Under the pieces are notes generated by a model that saw nothing but the letters and a program-made list of their open reading frames with translations, was not told the DNA's origin and searched no databases. From the NCBI RefSeq assembly GCF_019740315.1, contig NZ_JAHXZR010000005.1, forward strand, positions 297,705-361,704: a stretch of DNA of 64,000 bases. Reading direction: 5' to 3'. Source of the DNA: Oceanobacter mangrovi. Its GTDB lineage: Bacteria; Pseudomonadota; Gammaproteobacteria; Pseudomonadales; Oceanobacteraceae. Of this stretch, positions 18,996 to 27,911 are shown one piece after another (positions within the stretch are counted from its first letter, which is position 1; the number at the start of each line of letters is the position of its first letter). The position numbers were made by a program, and so were the translations under genes.

Positions 18996-20627
18996 TCAGC
19001 CAAGCGCCTGAATCACCGGCGCCGCCGCCAACAGTGCCTGGGTATAAGGGTCCTGCGGCTGATTCATCACCTGATCACACAATCCCTGTTCCACCAGTAC
19101 GCCGTTTTTCATCACCGCCACCCTGTGGGCCAGATGCGGAATGATCGACAGGTCATGGGTGATAAACAGATAACTGAGGCCCATTTCCCGTTGCAGCTCC
19201 AGCAGCAACTCCATCACCTGCCCACGAATGGAAACGTCCAGCGCACTGGTTGGTTCGTCACAGATGATCAGCTCTGGCTCCACGGCAATCGCCCGGGCGA
19301 TGGCAATACGCTGGCGCTGACCACCGGAAAACTCGTGCGGATAACGATCCAGATGCTCGGCCGCCAGCCCAACCCGCACCAATAGCTGGCTGAGTTTTTC
19401 TTCCTGGCGGCTTTTACGCTGACCTGACGTTTCAGCCAGCCCCAAGCTGCGCATGCCTTCGGCGAGAATCTCGCGGATCGTCATACGCGGGTTCATCGAC
19501 GAAAACGGGTCCTGAAAAATCACCTGAATACGTTTTCGATAAGGCAAAAACGCTTTTTGATCCAGTTCACTGATCGCCTGACCGTCAAAGCTCACCCGAC
19601 CTTCGGTCGCTGCTTCCAGCGCCAGAATCGCCCGCCCAACGGTGGACTTGCCCGAGCCGGACTCACCGACCAGAGCCAGGGTTTCGCCTTTATGAATGCT
19701 GAACGACACCCCATCCACAGCCTTGGTGTAACCCGCCACCCGCTGCAAAATACCCTGGCGTTGTGGAAACCAGACCTTGAGGTTGTCGACTTCCAGTAAC
19801 GGCTGTGGCTCGGTGATGTGAGGCCGGAACTGGCGTTTGGGCAAGGAATGAATCAGCTGCTGACTGTAGTCGTGCTGCGGCGCGGCAAAAAATTCCTGAC
19901 AAGGGCGGTATTCCAGAATGTCGCCGTGACGCATCACCGCCACCCGATCGGCCATTTCCGCCACCACGCCCATATCATGGGTAATCAGCAACACCGCCAG
20001 CCCACGAGCCCGGCGCAACTGATTCAGCAGTTCAAGAATCTGCTTCTGGATCGTCACATCCAGCGCGGTAGTTGGCTCATCGGCAATCAATAAATCCGGC
20101 TCACAGGCCAGTGCCATGGCAATCATCACCCGTTGTTTCTGACCGCCCGACAACTGATGCGGATACCAGTCGAGCCGCTGCCGGGCGTCCGGAATGCCGA
20201 CTTCTTCCAGCAACCCCAGCACCGCCTGCCGACGTGCCTGGCCGCGCAGTTTTTTGTGCAGGGTAAGCACTTCGCCAACCTGCTGTTCGAGGGTTTTGAC
20301 CGGATTCAGTGCCGACTGCGGCTCCTGAAAAATCATCGCCGCCCGAAAGCCCCGCACCCGGTTCATTTCGCTTTCGCTGAAGCTGAACAGTTCGTTATCA
20401 CCAAGGCGCACGGAACCAGCCGTAATTGCCAGCGCATCCGGTAACAAACGCAACAGCGCCAATGCCGTCAGGGATTTACCGGAACCACTTTCGCCGACCA
20501 GCGCCAGAATTTCACCGGCATCAATATCAAAGCCGATGCCTTTCACCAGCGACCGCGCCGGGCTGGCGTCCGGGCCAGTGCTGGCGGGCAATTCAATGGT
20601 CAGGTTGAAAACATGTAACAAGGCCAT
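18996..20627 (-). CDS. yejF: Peptide ABC transporter, fused dual ATPase (YejF type)
   Basis: 543 aa with two complete nucleotide-binding domains in one chain. The first has Walker A GESGSGKS, signature LSGGQKQR and DEPTTALD; the second has Walker [10 protein letters not shown], signature FSGGQRQR and DEPTSALD. Each is followed by an oligopeptide/dipeptide C-terminal extension. This fused architecture is characteristic of YejF, which energises uptake of peptides and peptide-like compounds such as microcin C. It is separated from yejE by two bases. Confidence 0.92.
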   Translation of the reverse strand: MALLHVFNLTIELPASTGPDASPARSLVKGIGFDIDAGEILALVGESGSGKSLTALALLRLLPDALAITAGSVRLGDNELFSFSESEMNRVRGFRAAMIFQEPQSALNPVKTLEQQVGEVLTLHKKLRGQARRQAVLGLLEEVGIPDARQRLDWYPHQLSGGQKQRVMIAMALACEPDLLIADEPTTALDVTIQKQILELLNQLRRARGLAVLLITHDMGVVAEMADRVAVMRHGDILEYRPCQEFFAAPQHDYSQQLIHSLPKRQFRPHITEPQPLLEVDNLKVWFPQRQGILQRVAGYTKAVDGVSFSIHKGETLALVGESGSGKSTVGRAILALEAATEGRVSFDGQAISELDQKAFLPYRKRIQVIFQDPFSSMNPRMTIREILAEGMRSLGLAETSGQRKSRQEEKLSQLLVRVGLAAEHLDRYPHEFSGGQRQRIAIARAIAVEPELIICDEPTSALDVSIRGQVMELLLELQREMGLSYLFITHDLSIIPHLAHRVAVMKNGVLVEQGLCDQVMNQPQDPYTQALLAAAPVIQALG

Positions 20628-20629
20628 TT

Positions 20630-22027
20630 TTACCCCACAGTCCTTGGATCAAAGGCATCACGCACCTTGTCGGCAAACAGATTGGCCGCCAGTACCAGCA
20701 CAAACATCATGCTGAAGGCTGCCGCCACCGACCACCACACCACCGGCTCCCGTGACAGCTCGGCCCGGGCTTCGTTGATCATGTTGCCCCAGCTGGCCAT
20801 CGACGGATCGACACCCACGCCTATGTAGGAAAGAATCGCTTCCGCCAGCACAAAGCCGCTGAAATCCAGCACCAGTGCAATCAGCACAATATGAGTGACG
20901 TTGGGCAGAATATGCTTGCCGATAATCCGGCCGTTACTGACGCCAAAGGCGCGCGCGGCCTGCACATAATCAAGCTGGCTGACCTTGAGGGTTTCGGCCC
21001 GCAACAGCCGACACAGGCCTGTCCAACTGGTCATGCCGAGAATGAAACACAGCGCCAGGAACTGGAAGTCCGCGCGCTCGGCAGTGAGCTGGAATTGTTC
21101 GGGATGGGTTTCGATATAAACGTCGATCAGCAGCACCGACGCGGCGATCAGGAGAATGCCCGGAATCGAACTCAAGGTGGTGTAAACGTACTGCACCAGA
21201 TCGTCAACCCAGCCCTTGAAATAGCCGGCGGCAATGCCAAGACCGACCGCCAGTGGCAAGGTTAGCAGGGTCGCCAGAGTGCCAATCAAAACGCCGGTTC
21301 GCACCGCTTTAATGGCCTGAAACAGCACGTCCTGGCCGACCTTGTTGGTGCCCAGAATGTGGTAATAACCTCCCAGCTGCATCACCCAGGTGCTGACCAG
21401 CACCAGCGCGCCAAGTGTCAGCAGAATGCTTTTCCACGGCAGCCAGGCACTGGCTTGCAGGCCTTGCCCACTGGATAAACCCAGGCCCCAGCGTAAAACC
21501 CAGATCAGCAGCCACAATGCCAGCGTCAGCAAGGCCCCCACCACCAGAGCATGCATGGTGCGCTCAAATATATCGGCGCTGGCGGGTTTACCGGTGGGCA
21601 AATGACTGCCTGCGTGTTCCAGCCGTGGAAAATCGCGAACCACCTGACCACTGTCCAGGGTGCGGTTTTCTTTCGCAAACGAATAGATGGCAAATGGCTC
21701 AGAGTAGGTTTTCTCGTCGTTGCCCCGCAGGTCCTGCAACGTCAGATCCAGCAGGCTGTTGACTTCCTGGCTGTAATGCACCGTATCCGAACCTTCCAGC
21801 TGTTGTAATGGCAGCCGGAAGTGCACCGAATCCAGAAGAGCGATGGCCACATAAAACACAATCACCAGAAAGGAGGCGCTGCCCAGAGGTGAGACAAACA
21901 CCTTGCGCCAGCGTTTACGTGTCACTGCATCACGCGCCAGATTGATAAAAAAGATCGCCAGCGTGACCACCAGCAAATAGATCAGCCAGTCGCTCCAGAG
22001 AATCGTCAGTTTGAAATCAGCCATCAC
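20630..22027 (-). CDS. yejE: Peptide ABC transporter inner-membrane permease (YejE type)
   Basis: 465 aa. One membrane helix near the N-terminus (WLIYLLVVTLAIFFINL) and a further one at about 45-63 are followed by an approximately 95-residue hydrophilic segment, then the typical binding-protein-dependent transport domain with the EAA loop (YVQAARAFGVSNGRIIGKHILPN). The N-terminal periplasmic insertion is a YejE feature, but this copy is longer than E. coli YejE (about 340 aa), with an additional membrane region at 165-215. It overlaps yejB by four bases. Confidence 0.9.
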   Translation of the reverse strand: MMADFKLTILWSDWLIYLLVVTLAIFFINLARDAVTRKRWRKVFVSPLGSASFLVIVFYVAIALLDSVHFRLPLQQLEGSDTVHYSQEVNSLLDLTLQDLRGNDEKTYSEPFAIYSFAKENRTLDSGQVVRDFPRLEHAGSHLPTGKPASADIFERTMHALVVGALLTLALWLLIWVLRWGLGLSSGQGLQASAWLPWKSILLTLGALVLVSTWVMQLGGYYHILGTNKVGQDVLFQAIKAVRTGVLIGTLATLLTLPLAVGLGIAAGYFKGWVDDLVQYVYTTLSSIPGILLIAASVLLIDVYIETHPEQFQLTAERADFQFLALCFILGMTSWTGLCRLLRAETLKVSQLDYVQAARAFGVSNGRIIGKHILPNVTHIVLIALVLDFSGFVLAEAILSYIGVGVDPSMASWGNMINEARAELSREPVVWWSVAAAFSMMFVLVLAANLFADKVRDAFDPRTVG

Positions 22028-23001
22028 GACAACCTCACGCGAGGATCAACCAGGGTGTAGGAAATGTCGGTCAGAATCAGCCCAACGATGTACAGCAGCG
22101 AACCCAGGAATACCATGCTGCGAACGATGGCAAAGTCCTGTGCCTGAATGGCATCGAGGGTATAACTGCCCAGCCCGGGAATGCCAAAGAAGGATTCAAC
22201 CAGCAAACTGCCCATAAACAGCGATGGAATCACCACTACCACGCTGGTCAGAATCGGAATCAGGCCGTTAGGCAAAATATGCCGGAACAGTACAGTCAGC
22301 TCCGGCACGCCCTTGGCGCGGGCGGTACGCACATAATCCTTGCCCGCTTCTTCCAGAAACAGGGTGCGGTACAGCCGGGTGCCGCTGCCGATGCCCCCAA
22401 TAACGCCAATAATCACTGGCAGAATCAGGAATTTGGCGGCATCCAGCCCTGCCAGATAGCCGGAAATCGGCACCAGATTCCACAGTTTGGCAAACAGGTA
22501 CTGGCCAGCAAACACATAGAAAACACCGGAAATCGACATCAACACCACACAAGCCACCATGGCTGCGGTGTCAAACAGACTGGCGCGGAACATCACCACA
22601 AACAGCGCCAGCGCAATATTCACCGCCAGGCCGATCACAAAGGTTGGTAATGCCACCGCCAGACTGGGCCACATGCGCTGATAGATATCGGCGCTGATCG
22701 AACGGCCTTCATCCGACTTGCCAAAGTCGAGGGCAAACAGGCGAATCGACTTGTCGAAGAAAATGGTGTCTGTGAGTAACCCCTCACTTCCCTCACGGTC
22801 GTTCAGGAACAAGGGTTTGTCGTAACCCCGCTGGCTTTTCCAGGCTTCAATGGCTTGCGGATCAACGTACTTGTCGCCCAGCTGCACCCGAGCCATCTGG
22901 TCGGGGGTATTGACCATAAAAAATAGAGCAAAGGTCAGCAGGTTAACGCCGATCAGAATCGGAATGGCGTAGAACAACCGCCGGATAATATATGCCAGCA
23001 T
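22024..23001 (-). CDS. yejB: Peptide ABC transporter inner-membrane permease (YejB type)
   Basis: 325 aa starting MLAYIIRRLFYAIPILIGVN, the standard start of DppB/YejB permeases. It has about six membrane helices and the EAA loop (YVRTARAKGVPELTVLFRHILPN). The start codon shares its A with the stop of the upstream solute-binding protein gene (TGATG), so translation is coupled. A longer frame extends upstream to 23166 but lies inside that gene. Confidence 0.93.
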   Translation of the reverse strand: MLAYIIRRLFYAIPILIGVNLLTFALFFMVNTPDQMARVQLGDKYVDPQAIEAWKSQRGYDKPLFLNDREGSEGLLTDTIFFDKSIRLFALDFGKSDEGRSISADIYQRMWPSLAVALPTFVIGLAVNIALALFVVMFRASLFDTAAMVACVVLMSISGVFYVFAGQYLFAKLWNLVPISGYLAGLDAAKFLILPVIIGVIGGIGSGTRLYRTLFLEEAGKDYVRTARAKGVPELTVLFRHILPNGLIPILTSVVVVIPSLFMGSLLVESFFGIPGLGSYTLDAIQAQDFAIVRSMVFLGSLLYIVGLILTDISYTLVDPRVRLS

Positions 23002-25391
23002 CAGCCTTGCCCTCCGTTGCTGTCGGTCGTTTGAGAAGAATTGGCTGGCGCGCCTGACGACCGTTTGAAAGCATCCATCACACGATAATTCTGTCGTTGC
23101 CGATAGGCCCGGTAACCTGGAATCATCAGCACCAGAATCACCAGTGCCACCAGAATCAGCGGCCACAATACCGGCTGATTACGTTGTTCGCGCAGCTCGG
23201 CCCGCATGTCGGTGTCGATCTTGCGATATTTCAGCGTCGCCGCACTGATGCCATGGGGTTTGGTATTTTTCACCCAGGGGTTGTCGAGCACGTAGGAATG
23301 CAGATGCAGACCCGAAGCCCAAGGTGCATCGTGCTGATAGATGGCTATCATGCGTTTGATAATCGCCAGTCGCTCCGGTGAATCCGGCATCAGCTTCATT
23401 TGCTCAAACAGCCGGTCGTATTCCGGGTTATGGTAATTGCTGGAGTTGACTCCGGCCCCGCCCGTCACCACCTGACCGTTCTTGCTGTACAGCAGGAACA
23501 GGAAATTCTCCGCATCCGGGTAGTCTGCCGACCAGCCCCACTGGAACATCTGGGCGTTGCCGGTGACCATTTTTTCCTTGAAGCGATTGTAGTCAGAGCC
23601 ACGAATATTGAGCTGAATACCCAGCTTTTTGAATTGTTTGATCAACCAGATTTGCTGGGCACTGGCGGCGCCACCGCCAGTTGGGGTATCCAGATTCAGT
23701 ACCAATGGCTCACCGGTTTGGGCGTCACGACCATCCGGATAACCGGCCTCGGCTAACAGCTGTCTGGCAACCTCAATGGATTTTCGTACCGGCGCACCCG
23801 GCTCGCTGGCACCCTCCTGACGAATGTTCGGGTCCCAGTCAAAGACATAGGAATTGATACCGTCCTGGCCTTGCTGGTAACCGAAAATCCCCGGCGGAAT
23901 CGGGCTCTGGGCGGTTTCACCACGACCGTTGAGGAAGATCGAGATACGCTCTTCCTCGTTGTAGGCGATGGCAATGGCTTGTCTCAGCTTGCGGGCTTTT
24001 TCCTGCGCGACCGGGTCGGCTGGCTGATCCGAGTCCGGCAGCGGCTGGCCGCCAACAATCGGGTCGAGCATGTTAAAGCCGAAATAGTAGGTCACTGGCA
24101 GCACCTCAACGTTGAGTTTGATGCCCAGTTGTTTGAGTTCATCGCTAAGATCCACGCCAGTGGTGCCAATCGACACCGCCTGATCAAAGCTGTCACTGCT
24201 GATCCCCGAACGGTCGTAATAGCCTTGCAGGAACTTGGTCCACAGAGGAATGGATTCTTTTTCGAGCCGGAAAATCACCTCATCAATCATCGGCAGGCGT
24301 TTACCCGCGTCGTCCAGCAAACCGGCTTCGGCGTCGCCCGGTTCACCTTCTGTGGGGTAAAAATCGTCGCGATAATTCGGGTTACGTTGCAGCACAATGG
24401 CTTCATTGGGATCGTTCAAGGTCATCATAAATGGCCCACTGCCAACCGGGTGCCAGTCCAGCGTGATATTACGATCCGCCAGCCCGGGTTGATGATAAAA
24501 CTCGTCCACCAGTTCAGGCACCGGCGCCAGGAACCGCATTGCCAGCCAATAGCGGAATTGTGGGTACTTGCCCTTCAGCTGAATACTGTAGCGATACTTG
24601 TCCAGCAGTTTGACGCCACTGAAGTCATAGTTGTCCAGATTCAGCCAGCGGGTTTGCTGATAACGCGGCTCATCGGCCAGTTGTTTGCGGGCCGCGGTCA
24701 CCTGTTCGGCAAATTCATTCATGCCAACAATGTATTCCGCCAGCAGGCCGCGAATCGGCGATAAATTGGCCGGATCTGCCAGTCGTTTCAGCTGGTAGAC
24801 GTAATCAGCCGCCACCAACTCACGGGTGTCAGACTCGGTGAAATCATCCAGCGTTTTAAAAGCCGCCGAGTCTGCCGCACTGGCAAACCGGTAGCGCGGT
24901 TGCGTGTCCTCACCCTGCTCTGATGAAGCCTGAGTGGCAAAGGCCGGATGCGGCTGGTAATAGGTCCCAGGTTTGAGCGTCAGTACGTAGGTGCTGTAAA
25001 CCAGCTCGGGCGAATCTTCCGCCACCGGATTGCCATTGATGTCGGAATACACCACTTCCGGCATCGCCGTCAGGGTATTCGGCACCAGTTCGTAAGGACG
25101 CTTGAGATAGTGGTATTGCAGCGGCGGATCATAGATTTGATCAATAAAAACGCCTTCGTCAGCACTGTAGGAACGTACCGGGTCGAGATGTTTGGGGCGC
25201 TCGGAAAAGCTGGAATAGGCGATGATTTTCTGGCTGTCTTCGCCAGCCGGATGGGGGCTGTTCAGTGTAGTATCCGAGCAGGCCACCAGCGACGCCAGCA
25301 GAGCCAAGGCGATTAACCGCCTACCTGGCTGGCAAACGAACTGGTAACCACGGCTGACCTTGCAGCAAATATCCTTGACGATAGGCTTCAT
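23001..25391 (-). CDS. Peptide-binding lipoprotein of the Yej-like transporter
   Basis: 796 aa extracytoplasmic solute-binding protein of family 5 (SBP_bac_5). A signal sequence ends in a lipobox (LLASLVAC, Cys about residue 38), so the mature protein should be lipid-anchored. The body shows family features such as LDPVRSYSADEG, GSGPFMMTLNDPNEAIVLQRNPNYRDDF and FQWGWSADYPDAENF. It is much longer than E. coli YejA (about 600 aa). It also ends with a hydrophobic helix (WPLILVALVILVLMIPG, about residues 743-759) and a basic cytoplasmic-looking tail, unusual for a binding protein. ATG 25391 is chosen because the lipoprotein signal begins there; an open frame continues upstream to 25541 without homology. 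It is the first gene of the four-gene operon. Confidence 0.88.
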   Translation of the reverse strand: MKPIVKDICCKVSRGYQFVCQPGRRLIALALLASLVACSDTTLNSPHPAGEDSQKIIAYSSFSERPKHLDPVRSYSADEGVFIDQIYDPPLQYHYLKRPYELVPNTLTAMPEVVYSDINGNPVAEDSPELVYSTYVLTLKPGTYYQPHPAFATQASSEQGEDTQPRYRFASAADSAAFKTLDDFTESDTRELVAADYVYQLKRLADPANLSPIRGLLAEYIVGMNEFAEQVTAARKQLADEPRYQQTRWLNLDNYDFSGVKLLDKYRYSIQLKGKYPQFRYWLAMRFLAPVPELVDEFYHQPGLADRNITLDWHPVGSGPFMMTLNDPNEAIVLQRNPNYRDDFYPTEGEPGDAEAGLLDDAGKRLPMIDEVIFRLEKESIPLWTKFLQGYYDRSGISSDSFDQAVSIGTTGVDLSDELKQLGIKLNVEVLPVTYYFGFNMLDPIVGGQPLPDSDQPADPVAQEKARKLRQAIAIAYNEEERISIFLNGRGETAQSPIPPGIFGYQQGQDGINSYVFDWDPNIRQEGASEPGAPVRKSIEVARQLLAEAGYPDGRDAQTGEPLVLNLDTPTGGGAASAQQIWLIKQFKKLGIQLNIRGSDYNRFKEKMVTGNAQMFQWGWSADYPDAENFLFLLYSKNGQVVTGGAGVNSSNYHNPEYDRLFEQMKLMPDSPERLAIIKRMIAIYQHDAPWASGLHLHSYVLDNPWVKNTKPHGISAATLKYRKIDTDMRAELREQRNQPVLWPLILVALVILVLMIPGYRAYRQRQNYRVMDAFKRSSGAPANSSQTTDSNGGQG

Positions 25392-25701
25392 AAACTCCGC
25401 TGTTTCATCCCCAACGCGATGTTTGTCAGTGTGCCAGCAAATCAGATCGAGACAAGCCTTGCCATGCTGGACCAGGCGATGTGACCTCAGCAATGCCGCC
25501 TTATTCCCCAAGCCCGTCAGACACTGATGGCAAAGCGGCAACCGCCCGTTAAAACCGTCTATTGGTTCACAGTTCCGGGTTTTACTCCAACATCGCGGCT
25601 TGATTAGTATTCATCTCATCATGTGGTGGCCTGTATGGCGATATGATCCCGGCCATCCGATCAGCGACCCGCTTTCGCTATCTAACACTTATTAAGGAAG
25701 T

Positions 25702-26688
25702 ATGATTGTGTCTAATCCGGCTGCCGCACTGCAACAACTCCACAAGAACCTTGCCACGGTCGTGCAATGCCAGCCGCAATCGCTGCTGTTTACCCTGGCG
25801 ACGCTGTTGTGTCGCGGCCACCTGCTGATTGAAGACGCCCCCGGGCTGGGTAAAACCACCCTCGCCAAGGCGCTGGCCAAATCGGTACAAGTGGATCTCA
25901 AACGCCTGCAATGTACGCCGGATCTGATGCCATCGGATATAACAGGCGTTAGTGTCTACAACCAGAATAGCCATGAATTCCAGCTCATCAAAGGCCCGGT
26001 TTTCACCAACCTGCTACTGGCGGATGAAATCAACCGCACTACCCCGCGCACCCAGTCGGCATTGCTGGAAGCCATGGCCGAGTCTACCGTCAGCATCGAC
26101 CGCGAGATTCATGCCCTGCCAGACGTGTTTATGGTAATCGCCACCCAGAACCCGCTCGAGTTCAGTGGCACCTACCCGTTGCCGGAAGCCCAGCTCGACC
26201 GTTTCCTGATGCGTATTTCACTGGGTTATCCGGACGAACAGCAGGAACTGAAAATCCTGCTGGGCCAGCAAAGCGGCCATCCGCTGGATCGTATCGAACC
26301 CGTGATGACCGAAAAATCCTTGATCGCACTGCAAAAACATTGTGAAAAAATCCCGCTGGCAGAAAACCTGCTGGGCTATATCAACCAGCTTGTGCGCGCC
26401 ACTCGTGAACACCCGCAGGTACAGCTGGGTGCAAGCCCGCGCGGTGCGCTGGCACTAATGCGCACTTCCCGCGCCATGACGCTGTTGACCGGTAAAAAGC
26501 AGGTCACGCCCGCCATCATTCAGATGCTGCTGGAACCGGTCTTGAGCCACCGACTGATTTTCCGCGATCCGCGCCTGAATCAGCCGGAAACCCGTGCCGA
26601 GTTCTGGCAAAAGCTGATTGCCAGCATTCCACTGCCCGACCAGAACCAGGCTCCAGCCGATATCAGCGCGACCAGCGAAGCCGTCTAA
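25702..26688 (+). CDS. MoxR-family AAA+ ATPase
   Basis: 328 aa. Walker A EDAPGLGKTT, Walker B LLADEINR, sensor TQNPLEFSGTYPLPEAQLDRFLMR and the C-terminal lid domain match MoxR proteins, which act as chaperones or activators of partner proteins. TAAGGAAGT lies upstream of ATG. The stop codon overlaps the ATG of the DUF58 gene by one base. MoxR, DUF58 and DUF3488-transglutaminase genes together form a common but incompletely understood proteobacterial module. Confidence 0.93.
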   Translation: MIVSNPAAALQQLHKNLATVVQCQPQSLLFTLATLLCRGHLLIEDAPGLGKTTLAKALAKSVQVDLKRLQCTPDLMPSDITGVSVYNQNSHEFQLIKGPVFTNLLLADEINRTTPRTQSALLEAMAESTVSIDREIHALPDVFMVIATQNPLEFSGTYPLPEAQLDRFLMRISLGYPDEQQELKILLGQQSGHPLDRIEPVMTEKSLIALQKHCEKIPLAENLLGYINQLVRATREHPQVQLGASPRGALALMRTSRAMTLLTGKKQVTPAIIQMLLEPVLSHRLIFRDPRLNQPETRAEFWQKLIASIPLPDQNQAPADISATSEAV

Positions 26689-27911
26689 TGGACAGCCCGC
26701 AGGCAAATCAGGCAACCGGCCTGTTAATCCGCTATCTGGGCGGCCATCGACTGTTGCTGTTATTGGCGGTCGCTAGTTTTCTGGTGGCCTGGAACCGCGG
26801 TATTGCGCTGTTATACGGCATGTTCACGCTGGTTATTGCGTTATGGTTGGTAAGCTGGCTGATGCCCTTGTTGACCCTCAACAAGGTGCAGCTGACATTA
26901 CGCCAGCTGGGCGAAACCACGGTCGGCGGCAAGCTGCGGCTGGAATACCGCTTTGAGCAAGCCGAAACCCTCGCGATGCTGGAAGTCGAAGCCTTGTTAC
27001 CGTTTGCTGAACTGCAGCCCAGCCAGCGTTTGGCCGTGGCTGCCGCAGGTGATCGCCTGGAGCTGGAGTGTGAAGTCCACCAGCGTGGCGAATTCACCGT
27101 CAGCCAGGTAAGAGTCGGCTGTAGCTGGCCGTTTGGTCTCAAAACCCATTACCGCATCATCGATATCGAACCAGCCGTCATACGGGTTTACCCGGAGCGC
27201 TTTCGCATTCGTCAGCTGCCCGACTTCGCCAGCCAGATGGACGATATTCACGAACACCAGTTCGCCAGCCAGCAATTTGCCGAACACGAATACGCCGGTC
27301 TGCGTGAACACCGCCATGGCGATCCGCTGCGCAAGATTCACTGGGCCGCATCAGCCCGGTACCAGCAATTAATGGTGAAGGAATTCGACAGTTACGCCGA
27401 TGCCGAATTTTTGCTGGTACTCGACACCCAGCCAGCTTCCAACCTTGGTGAAGCCCCCAGGTGCAGCTTTGAACTGGCAGTTTCGATTGCCGCTTCGCTG
27501 ATGCAATGGGCTCAGCACCATCATATGCCGATGCGACTGATTGCCGGAGGCAGTCGGCCGATCGACTGCTCAGTCGCCAGCCACAGCGGTGGCACATCCG
27601 ACTATATGGCAGCGCTGACAGCCGTTCAGGCCGATGGCCTGCAAAACTATCAACAGGAGTTCGACCGTGCCTTGTTACTGGCCGGGCAACGCGTCATTGG
27701 CATCAGCATCCGTAACAACAGCCAATTGCCGGAGTTACCGGCCTGGCGCGGTGCCCATCTGGATATTCGTCTCGAAGACCAGAGTTTTATTTATCCGCTG
27801 CAAAGCTATCCCGAAGGCTGGCAAAGCCTGCAGGATCAGCACGCAGTGATGGCCATCAGTGCCAACAGTCAGATGGAGGCGCTGTTTCGCCATGCCGTTC
27901 GAGTTTCCTGA
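26688..27911 (+). CDS. DUF58 family membrane protein
   Basis: 407 aa. Two N-terminal membrane helices (about 20-65) are followed by a soluble region and the DUF58 core with the diagnostic REHRHGDPLRKIHWAASAR segment, then a von-Willebrand-like fold (FLLVLDTQP). It is co-translated with the MoxR gene and overlaps the transglutaminase gene by 20 bases. It probably forms a complex at the inner membrane with the flanking proteins. Confidence 0.92.
   Translation: MDSPQANQATGLLIRYLGGHRLLLLLAVASFLVAWNRGIALLYGMFTLVIALWLVSWLMPLLTLNKVQLTLRQLGETTVGGKLRLEYRFEQAETLAMLEVEALLPFAELQPSQRLAVAAAGDRLELECEVHQRGEFTVSQVRVGCSWPFGLKTHYRIIDIEPAVIRVYPERFRIRQLPDFASQMDDIHEHQFASQQFAEHEYAGLREHRHGDPLRKIHWAASARYQQLMVKEFDSYADAEFLLVLDTQPASNLGEAPRCSFELAVSIAASLMQWAQHHHMPMRLIAGGSRPIDCSVASHSGGTSDYMAALTAVQADGLQNYQQEFDRALLLAGQRVIGISIRNNSQLPELPAWRGAHLDIRLEDQSFIYPLQSYPEGWQSLQDQHAVMAISANSQMEALFRHAVRVS

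Noticed and set aside
23871..24764. 297-aa plus-strand open frame
   Set aside because: Antisense to the peptide-binding protein gene; no domain and shadow-type composition.
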